Positions 56,898 to 64,000 of a DNA stretch of 64,000 nucleotides are shown in pieces. The notes under the pieces were generated by a model. That model did no database searches. It saw nothing but the letters and a program-made list of their open reading frames with translations, and had not been told where the DNA came from. The stretch covers positions 744,001 to 808,000 of the forward strand of contig BDDD01000314.1 in the NCBI GenBank assembly GCA_001972305.1. The letters are read 5' to 3'. Each line of letters starts with the position of its first letter. Within the stretch, counting starts at the first letter, position 1. This stretch comes from Cephalotus follicularis (Eukaryota; Streptophyta; Magnoliopsida; Oxalidales; Cephalotaceae). The position numbers were made by a program, and so were the translations under genes.

Positions 56898-57563
56898 TCA
56901 CTGAGATAGAATTCCATTATCTCTAAGATAACCTAGGAATTCAGCTGACAGGTACTCACCACCTCGGTCCGACCGAAGTATTTTAATGAACTTATCTGTC
57001 TGCGTTTCTACTTCAAGTCTGAACTCCTTAAATTTCTCAAAGGATTCTGACTTGTGTCTCATCAGATCCACATAACCATACCTAGATAAATCATCAGTGA
57101 AGGTTATGAAGTAGATATAACCTCTTGGTGCACTAACTGACATAGGACCACATACGTCAGTATGGACTAATCCTACTAAGTCCATGGCCCTTTCTCCTTG
57201 ACCAGAGAAGGGGGATTTGGTCATCTTTCCCAATAAGCAGGATTCACATGTTGGATAGGACTCCAAGTCTTGGATATCTAGAAGATCATCCTTAACGAAC
57301 TGTGAAAGTCTAGCATCACTAAGATGACCAAGTCTACAATGCCAAGTGTAGGTTTTATTTAGCCCAATTTCTCTTGGTGTTTTCTTATTTCTTTGTTCTA
57401 TGGATAGGACTTTAGATTGCATAGTATTTAAAACAAATAATCCATTGTCGATAAAACCATTACCGACACAAATATTCTTAGAAAATATAAAACATCTAAT
57501 GTCTTGAAATTTGAACTCTAAACCCAAATTACATAAGTACGAAACACTTAGAATATTTCTCAC
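56898..57563 (-). pseudogene. H integrase region (fossil)
   Basis: An open stretch of about 220 codons. It holds the zinc-binding part (WHCRLGHLSDARLSQ, CESCLLGKMTKSPFS) and the core with its first acidic residue (LVGLVHTDVCGPMSVSAPRG, FITFTDDLSRYGYVDLMRHK, IKILRSDRGGEYLSAEF). It would join element DNA to the chromosome. Part of a broken element. Confidence 0.9.
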
Positions 57564-57731
57564 AACATTTGAAATAAAATAACATGGATCAAGTCATAAT
57601 ACATAACCATCATTTAAAATAACTTCATAAACTCCAACAGCTTCAACGATGATCTGATTCCGCAAGTCCAAGTCTCCTGTTCAAAGCTTCATAACTTTTC
57701 TTAGTCCCTACAAAGAATTGCAAACGTTAGC

Positions 57732-58428
57732 TCAACATCCAGTATCCAATACCCAAGAAGAACTACTATTTAAAGCTAAATTGAGTTCAATGATGAACAT
57801 ACATGATGTACTCGCACCATGCGGGTTATCAGCAAAGACTCCATCAACATTAACACGACAATCCTTCTTCCAGTGTCCAACCTTGCCACGCTGAAAACAT
57901 GCACCCTCAGCCGTCAGATGCTTCATAAGATTCTTAGCAACGCTCGCACCAGCTCCAAGCTCTCCCTTCTTCTCCTTGTTCTTTTTCTTACCCTTGCCTT
58001 TTGTGTTGACAGGCATGAGCACGCCCTTCCCTTTAGAGGAAGACGAGACACTGCCCTTTCCTTGGGCAGACCTAGAAGAAGGAAGAAGTGGGGAGTGGGT
58101 CTTTGACTTCCCAGAGTCAAAATCGGCCTCAGCCATCCTCAACATAGCAATCAGCTCAGATAAGTCACCTCTATCTTGTTCATGTGAAAGTTCACCAAGA
58201 ACTGTGAGAACGACTTAGGAAGGGATGTAAGAATGAGATATACATAAAGATCGTGGTCCATGACAAACCCTAATTGAGCCAGGTGCTCAATCATGTCTAT
58301 CATCTTCAATCCATGTTCATGAACTCAAGCTCCCTCTGGCAACTGCGCCATGAAGAGTCTGTGTGAAAGATTGAACCTTTAGGTCCTAGACTCAGCCCCA
58401 TACATCTCTTGAAGATGAAGAAGTATAG
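57732..58428 (-). pseudogene. gag: H gag end and protease start (fossil)
   Basis: Gag words such as FNLSHRLFMAQLP are readable near 58330-58385. A lysine-rich KGKGKKKNKEKKGELG stretch follows, then a knuckle (CFQRGKVGHWKKDC, about 57870-57900) and the protease start SSSSWVLDTGC. Athila-type element J is inserted at 58428. Broken. Confidence 0.82.
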
Positions 58429-59147
58429 TGTTTAGCATAAAAATGAGTTATTTTTAATGATTTATTTGTTATATTTTTATGCTTGGAATAGACTACTGTG
58501 GTTGTGTTTACTTGATTTTCAGGTATTATGTCTATTATTACAGAATAAGAGAAAGTGAAGCTAAAACGCTACTTTTCGACTTAAAGTGGTTTGAAGTCAA
58601 AAACCGGTTAAAGAGTGCACCCGCTTAAGAGAGAGAAGTCAAAATTTAATACTCAAAAGATATTGAATATTATACTTATTTCATTCATAAAATTATTTGG
58701 AGCACTTTTTCTTCTTTGGCCGATTCATTCTGAAGTTTCGATGAAGAGATATTATAAGAAAACAAATATTGAAACATGTGGAGCCCATCTCTTGCATCAG
58801 CATGACATAGCATCGGCAATTCATCAAAATTGTGAAGCAATTTACGCATGCATTGTGAATAATTGCATCAATGTAGCCCAACATTCATCTTCAGCGCTAC
58901 ATGCGTCCATCCACACGTCACGAGTCCATCAAGCACAACATCCCCATGTGTCCATGCATGAAAACCAGCCCATGAACCCATGCGCATAAAGCTAAAGTGT
59001 CCATTCCAAAACACCAGTATCTCATGCGCATAAAGCCCCAATCAGACGCCAGAATGCAGTCCATGCGAGCACACGAGCCCATGCAAACTATGCGCCTCAC
59101 GAATCATTAATGTTTTAATTTATGTTTTAGGTTTAGTCGGCTATGTG

Positions 59148-59159
59148 TATATATATAAG
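59148..59159 (+). promoter_or_regulatory. TATA-like site of J LTR
   Basis: TATATATATAAG lies in the middle of the LTR, where a plant LTR promoter would be expected. Nothing else proves use. Confidence 0.45.
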
Positions 59160-59464
59160 ACGGTAGAGTAGAGTAGACAGCAGAGGGTGGCACAAACACA
59201 GCAGCAACCGACTCCCTTCTCTTTTCTTTATCAATTTGTACTTTCGTTTTTTTAATGTTTTGTAGTTAGTTTCATAAGGTTTTTTGGTTAGAACAAAGCC
59301 TAAATTGTCATTGTTTCAATTAAATCAATAAAAATCCTTGAATATTTTATTTGTTCTTCAATTTTCTACCTTCACACACACTTTATCTGTCTGATTAAAA
59401 TCCTTAAACATATTGTCAGTGAATATGGAAGTTGCTGAATGAATGATGTTTAATGTGATCAATG

Positions 59465-59625
59465 GAGTCTACTCATACGGTTTGTCACGCCGAACACACT
59501 CCGTATAGACTTAGCATGACTACTCATACTGTTTTTCTGATTAAAATCCACACTCCATATAGACCTAGCATGACTACTCATACGATTTGTCATCACAGTC
59601 GCACTCCGTATCGACCTAGCTGCCG
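59465..59625. repeat. 50-bp tandem repeat in J LTR
   Basis: Three imperfect units contain CTACTCATACKGTTTGTC and ACACTCCRTATAGACYTAGC. They start near 59470, 59521 and 59573. Confidence 0.75.
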
Positions 59626-60027
59626 TTGGTTATCAAGGTATGATCGTTTAATTAAAGTGAATTGTTCAATACAATCTATGATGAGTTTCTATACCCTAAA
59701 ACCGATTTTCCATTATATATTTTCTTTAGTTTTATTTATTGTTTTGATTATTTTTAATTTGCACGTGTTATTTTCTGTTATTTTCAATTATTTTAGTCTG
59801 GTATTTTATTTTATTTATTTATTGCCTATTTTCAATTATTTTATTATTTTTGCATAATTAGGAGTAGTTTTTGATAGTTTATCTCAAATTTGGTATATTT
59901 CGCCTAGGTTGAATAAATTATAACTAGTTTAACGTTTCCCTGTGTTCGACCTGTTACTACATGATCCATGCACTTGCGGCTATAAATTTTAAAACATCAT
60001 TCTTTCTAAATCAGTGAACAAGTTTTT

Positions 60028-60045
60028 TGGCGTCGTTGCCGGGGA
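60028..60045 (+). other. J primer-binding site (tRNA-Asp type)
   Basis: TGGCGTCGTTGCCGGGGA lies seven bases after the LTR. It matches the complement of the plant tRNA-Asp 3' end with one difference. The other elements here use the tRNA-Met word. Confidence 0.85.
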
Positions 60046-60634
60046 AACGTTTTAAATTAGTTTAATTTTATTTAACTGATTCGTAGTATTTAGTTTACAT
60101 TTAATTTAAAAAAAAAACTGGTTTGCTTTACTTTTGTTTTCTGCTTTAATTTGTGTTAGTTAATATAATTAGTTTATTTTTGCTTTAGTGTATGTTTCGC
60201 GTTAGTTATTAATTCCCCGTGTGTGTGTTCCGTTTGTGTTTTGTTTTTGTCCGTTTCTACATTAATGTATGACTATTTTATTTTTATATTTCGGTTTATT
60301 GATTTTGATTTTGATTTTGATTTTTACTTTTTTGTGTTTTTCTAACAATTCTAACTTAGTAAATAGGAATAATCATATTCTTTAACAAAATCTAACATCA
60401 TTTCATAATCATTAACAAAATCTAACTTAGATAATTAGGTTCAGCGTAACTTTTAACAAACCCTAACCTCATTTGCATAAACTTTAACAATTTCCTAACT
60501 TTGATAAATTAGGTTCCCTGCCCTGACCTTGCGTTCGTTGCTTTAGCTTAGGTTCTCTGGCCTAGTCTTAGTTTATAACCGATTGGGTGTGTGGTCCAAA
60601 CCATCAATTAGAAAGAATTAATCAACCAAGAACA
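60046..60634 (+). other. J leader, non-coding
   Basis: An A/T-rich untranslated leader between primer site and gag. It has short repeats of ACAAAATCTAAC (60380-60440). No frame of note. Confidence 0.7.
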
Positions 60635-62009
60635 ATGGCGGACGCACGCCCAATTCAAACTCCTCGTGATAAATTCTATCCTGCAAGGGCAGCGCAACAA
60701 TCCAGTATCCTGTTGCATGCACCTAACGAGAACAATTTTGAGTTAAAATCCAGTTCATAAGCATGCTCCCGAACTTTCATGGGCTACCCAATGAAGATGC
60801 ATATCTCTTCCTTCGCGAGTTCGAGGAGGTATGTGCCCTCATGAAACTTCAGCAACTATCTGACAATGATATCAAGTTGCGATTCATCAATTTTGCTCTT
60901 AAAGATGGCGCTAAGAAGTGGCTCTACAGTCTCCCAGCTAATTCCATCTCCACTTGGGATCAGTTCACTGTCTCGGTCCATAAGAAATTCTATCCTGTTC
61001 ATAAAACCAATAAGCTTAGGAACAAAATTTTTCAGTTTCGCCAAAGACCCAATGAATCATTCTCTAGATGTATGGAACATTTCAAAGACCTCCTATTAAA
61101 GTGTCCCATCATGGTTTAAACATGTGGCATTTATGCCAAATCATCTACGAAGGGATCGACTACCCAACCAAGCAATTGGTCGAATCAATGTTTCCCAATG
61201 GGTTCACCTCGTACACGGATGAAAACGAGGCTTGGAATTTCCTTTTATATTTGGGTGAGAGAACTAGGGAGTAGGAGTCCACACAAGTTTCCGAAAGAGC
61301 ATTGCCAAATAACGGGTATTTTGTAGAATGAGCAGTTGCGCTCGAGGCTAGTTAGATAGCCGCCTTAAGAGAATAGAGTCGTTGCTTAAATCAAATAAAT
61401 TAAAGTGCCCCTATGTGTTCTTGGTGCCAGTCACCAAGTCATGTGATCGAAGAATGCCAAAGCTACATTGAAAATCAATATACTCATGAGAATGTGTCCA
61501 CAATGAACCAATACAACCCGTATAGTAACCCTTACAACCCGGGTTGGAGAAATCATCCAAACTTCTCATGGAGTCAAGGGCATAATCAAAGAGGACCACC
61601 AAATTTTCATGGTCAATCGTCCACCTTTTCTGGTCAGCCGTCCAGCGTTGGTGCCCCACCTTCACACTTTTCGGGACAACCTTCAAACTTTTCTAGCCAG
61701 TCTGCACCGCAACAAACATTTCAAAGGTTCCCGCAAAATGAAATTCGTCCTTCCTTCCCACAAAACCAATTCCAAAATCAGCAATCACTTGAAATGTTGA
61801 ACCAAATGGAAGATACATCTAGGAATTCTTCTTTAGAAAAGAGCTTGGAGCTTCTCATGAGCACTATGATGACTAGTCAGCAAAACATAGAAAAGAAAAT
61901 CTCTCAGCTAACATCTGCGATGCATACAAGAGAAAAAGGGAACATGCCTTCCCAACCCGAACCGAATCCTAGGATGAATATGATTCAGCCTGATCATATC
62001 CAATCGTAA
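60635..62009 (+). pseudogene. gag: J gag region (fossil)
   Basis: The first ATG gives MADARPIQTPRDKFYPARAA. The capsid domain is clear at 60763-61120: FHGLPNEDAYLFLREFEEVC, LRFINFALKDGAKKWLYSLP, STWDQFTVSVHKKFYP, KIFQFRQRPNESFSRCMEHF. Next comes a CSWCQSPSHVIEEC knuckle (61413-61455), followed by a Pro/Gln/Asn-rich low-complexity tail. This is the Athila/Tat Gag style. Broken. Confidence 0.85.
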
Positions 62010-62160
62010 TCTCATCCGTAATGCTCCTCTTCTTCCGACCCATCGGATTAAGCTTTTGCCTTGCGAAGAGGAAGTGAGTACCAACCAGTGGATAAAATAG
62101 AAAATTCGATCGAGGAGTTGGTTGAGTCATTTGCTCATGAAAAATTAAAAGACAAGTTGG

Positions 62161-63900
62161 TTGACTCCTTTGCGCAACCAACAAATTCAAATGCGCAAGA
62201 AGAAGTTAGGGAAGAGAAAGAAAAAGAGAAAAAATGAACAATTAATGGAAATACCCAAGCGTTCATTTGATCCCCCGGTTCCTTTTCTAAAGAGATTGCA
62301 AAATACGAAAGCCCTAGCGATGGAAAAGATCATCAATACGTTTAAACAGGTTCAAATCAAAATTCCATTGCTAGAAGCTATTGAGCAGGTGCCCTCTTAC
62401 GCAAATGTCCTTAAAGACTTATGCACAAAAAAGAGGATCATTCAAACTCCCGAAAAGGCTGTCTTGGCAGCAAATATCACTGCGATTATTTTGCAACCAA
62501 AGTTTCCAAAGTACAAAGATCCTGGCCGCCCGACAATCTCTTGTGTTATTGGCAACACAAAAATTGAACATGCTTTGCTTGATTTAGGAGCAAGTGTGAA
62601 TTTGTTGCCTTTGTCCATTTTCGAGCAACTAGGTTTAGGAGAGTTGCGCCCGACCACCACGACTTTGCAATTAGCTGATAGGTCGGTAAAAGTTCCTAGA
62701 GGGAAAATTGAGGATGTTTTAATTAAGGTTGGTGATTTTTTCTATCTTCTCGACTTTGTCATTTTAGATACCCAGCCTGTTGTGAATATAAAAAACAAAA
62801 TCCCAATTATCCTTGGTAGACCATTCTTGACCACGAGTAATGCATTTATCAATTACCGAAATGGTCTCATGAAGTTGAGTTTTGGAAAGTCGTCAATGGA
62901 CATTAACATCTTCCATTTGGGAAAGCATCCAGCTGACTTCGATGAAGTCTATGTGATACGTTTGATTCCTGACACTTTTGACACGTATTTTGATCACGAC
63001 CTCATTAAGTGTAGGAGAGAATTCAAGGTAGAGGAAGCCAACAAAAAGGGTAGATTGACGTGGCTAGAAAATGAGGAAGCGTTGGCATGGTTAGAAAGTA
63101 AGCTCAATGAGCCAACATCGGATAGTGAATGGGATCATCTATCCCATTACACTCACAAAATTGCCATGCCTGACCAAACACGCTTTGACAAAGATTTTGA
63201 TAAAAACTTCATGGAATGCTTGAGAGAATTCGAGGAATTAGAGGTTACGCAAAAGGAGATATTGAGTTGGTTGGATGATGGGATCATCAATTTTTTTTCA
63301 GATAGTCAATGGTTGGTTGGCCACGATTTTTGTGATTCTCTTGATGGTTTCTACTGGTGCAGATCGTGTTGGGATGGTTCTAAAACTGTAAAAAAAAAAT
63401 CCCCATTGTGTAAGGTTTCTAAGATAGGTTTAGGTGATGCATTTGAATATTTTTGTTTTCTAGATGGTTTTTACTGGTGGAAGTCCTATTGGGACGATGC
63501 TTACATTGTTTCTTGGCAATCTTTACGTTTTGTTGACAACAATTTTCACTGTTATTGTTCTCTTGATGGTTTCTATTGGTGGAGATCTTGTTGGGATTGC
63601 TCTTATATTGTTAAAATTGTTTTCTCATGTGGTATGTTTAAGATTGACATGACAGGTATAGGATATGCATTGAAATGTTCTTGTTCTAATGATGGGTTTT
63701 ATTGGTGGACATCATTTTGGGATGATGCTTATATAGTTAAAATTGTGCTTTCACCTGGTATTTGTGAGTTTGCTAAGACAGGTGTTGGAGACGCGTTCGA
63801 AGTAAAAAGGAAGAGAGCACTAAAGTTTTTACATTTTCAAGCTGCATTGATTGAAGAGGCCATGGACTTTCATGAGCCTCGTTATTTCGAGCCTCCATGA
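62161..63900 (+). CDS. J protease protein with C-terminal YW-repeat tail (long open frame)
   Basis: An open frame of 579 codons. Residues about 35-120 (FDPPVPFLKRLQNTKALAME, PLLEAIEQVPSYANVLKDLC) are the usual Athila lead-in. Residues about 125-235 are an aspartic protease with DLGASVNLLPLSIFEQL and IPIILGRPFLTTSNAFINY. Two acidic segments follow (LTWLENEEALAWLESKLNEP and DKNFMECLREFEELEVTQKE). From residue about 394 to 560, four units start with (L/N)DGFYWW-type words and hold WD and YIVKI; the DNA units begin at 63340, 63460, 63562 and 63688. The frame then ends before any RT is met in the window. I recognise no domain in the tail. Confidence 0.8.
   Translation: MTPLRNQQIQMRKKKLGKRKKKRKNEQLMEIPKRSFDPPVPFLKRLQNTKALAMEKIINTFKQVQIKIPLLEAIEQVPSYANVLKDLCTKKRIIQTPEKAVLAANITAIILQPKFPKYKDPGRPTISCVIGNTKIEHALLDLGASVNLLPLSIFEQLGLGELRPTTTTLQLADRSVKVPRGKIEDVLIKVGDFFYLLDFVILDTQPVVNIKNKIPIILGRPFLTTSNAFINYRNGLMKLSFGKSSMDINIFHLGKHPADFDEVYVIRLIPDTFDTYFDHDLIKCRREFKVEEANKKGRLTWLENEEALAWLESKLNEPTSDSEWDHLSHYTHKIAMPDQTRFDKDFDKNFMECLREFEELEVTQKEILSWLDDGIINFFSDSQWLVGHDFCDSLDGFYWCRSCWDGSKTVKKKSPLCKVSKIGLGDAFEYFCFLDGFYWWKSYWDDAYIVSWQSLRFVDNNFHCYCSLDGFYWWRSCWDCSYIVKIVFSCGMFKIDMTGIGYALKCSCSNDGFYWWTSFWDDAYIVKIVLSPGICEFAKTGVGDAFEVKRKRALKFLHFQAALIEEAMDFHEPRYFEPP
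63340..63820 (+). repeat. four-unit coding repeat (DGFYWW) in J
   Basis: The units are about 120, 102, 126 and 130 bp long. Each opens with GATGGTTTYTAYTGGTGG-like DNA, has a WDDAYIVKI-like middle and a Cys/Gly-rich end. The repetition is clear at protein level and moderate at DNA level, so the duplications are not recent. The frame has stayed open through all four. Confidence 0.8.
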
Positions 63901-64000
63901 TCATATCTGGTAATACCTACCCCTATTGTTTTTATTTGATTGCATTGTTTCATATATTTGTCGAGCATTCATTTTTATATCTATAGTTGTTTTCATTGCA

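Larger units (their letters stand above)
1968..58428 (-). mobile_element. H: Angela/BARE-type Ty1/copia element, oldest host of the nest
   Basis: Read on the minus strand from right to left, the parts are gag with a CCHC knuckle, protease start, integrase, reverse transcriptase, RNase H, a polypurine tract (complement at 53672-53684) and an LTR that starts TGTTAGATAGG at 53671. The order PR-INT-RT-RH is that of copia. The wording of the integrase (CESCLLGKMTKSPFSG) and RNase H (SWRSSKQATIANSTTEAEY) resembles the Angela/BARE group from memory. K is inserted in its 3' LTR, solo LTR I in its RT-RNase H region, and J in its gag. The left limit is tentative: TGTTAGA at 1968 would pair with the other terminus as TGTTAGA...TCTAACA. 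The element is broken in many places (about ten, plus the three insertions). Its 5' LTR is not seen. Confidence 0.75.
58429..60020 (+). repeat. J 5' LTR
   Basis: The LTR is 1592 bp with TGTT...AACA ends. It has a TATA-like site (59148-59159) and about three copies of a unit of about 50 bp (59465-59625). No CAG-YYRR-CTG or TCGA array was seen, unlike most LTRs in the window. The frames at 58615-58989 and 59462-59857 are LTR sequence and show no domain. Confidence 0.87.
58429..64000 (+). mobile_element. J: Athila-type Ty3/gypsy element, left part
   Basis: The LTR (58429-60020) starts TGTTTAGC and ends GTGAACA. A tRNA-Asp-type primer site, TGGCGTCGTTGCCGGGGA, stands at 60028-60045. Gag follows from 60635 and a protease with DLGASVNLLP at 62161-63900. 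The primer type and gag/protease wording fit Athila. It lies in H's gag, plus strand. The right side is outside the window, so age and duplication cannot be judged. Broken in a few places. Confidence 0.85.

Noticed and set aside
58429-59857. Host gene at 58615-58989 or 59462-59857
   Set aside because: Both frames lie inside the TGTT...AACA LTR that is followed by a perfect Athila-type primer site.
1-64000. tRNA, rRNA, miRNA or host coding genes
   Set aside because: No cloverleaf arms, rRNA words or exon-like host domains were recognised. The TGGTATCAGAG and TGGCGTCGTTGCC words are retroelement primer sites, not tRNA genes.

Overview
This window is repeat-rich nuclear DNA of a flowering plant. 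I see no host gene, no structural RNA gene and nothing bacterial. Nearly every base can be assigned to LTR retrotransposons of plant lineages: chromodomain Ty3/gypsy of the Tekay/Del type, Athila-type gypsy, Angela/BARE-type copia, SIRE-type copia with an extra 3' gene, and two large non-coding LTR elements (LARD-like). tRNA-Met-type primer sites (TGGTATCAGAG), CA-ending LTRs and 5-bp target duplications support this. The elements are fossils, most of them broken. Family names rest on reading motifs, not on a search.

Layout. The backbone is an old copia element H on the minus strand. Its 3' LTR lies at about 1968-3927 plus 53487-53671, and its genes at 53870-58428. LARD-like element K (3928-53481, minus) sits inside that LTR. 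Tekay element A (5510-48454, plus) sits inside K's left LTR. A received three insertions: Tekay element B (10074-27427, minus) in its protease-RT region, SIRE-like copia E (28744-37882, minus) after its RNase H, and LARD-like F (38884-45079, minus) in its integrase. B's LTR in turn holds Tekay element C (11616-19919, plus), and E's LTR holds a SIRE-like piece D (about 28754-32012, plus). H also holds a plus-strand solo LTR I (54228-55238) and, at its far end, Athila-type element J (58429 to beyond 64000, plus). A Tekay LTR end, G, occupies 1-1206. The nest is therefore five levels deep on two branches (H>K>A>B>C and H>K>A>E>D). Matching 5-bp flanks were found for K, A, B, C, E, F and I. By-eye LTR differences fall with depth (about 6% for K, A and F, 4% for B, 1.6-1.7% for C and E), as the nesting order requires.

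The most interesting signal cuts across families. Short palindromic cores (CAG-YYRR-CTG, or GTCGAC/GTCGAT and their transition variants) recur every 20-21 bp in the LTRs of at least eight elements, gypsy and copia alike. In the two SIRE-like elements D and E the same array also stands just upstream of the extra 3' gene, and each element uses its own version of the motif in both places. Other oddities are a C-terminal YW-rich repeat behind the Athila-type protease of J, an H3-tail-like start on E's extra protein, two minisatellite-bearing LARD-like elements that share an LTR block, and a strong bias for each insertion to lie antisense to its host element.
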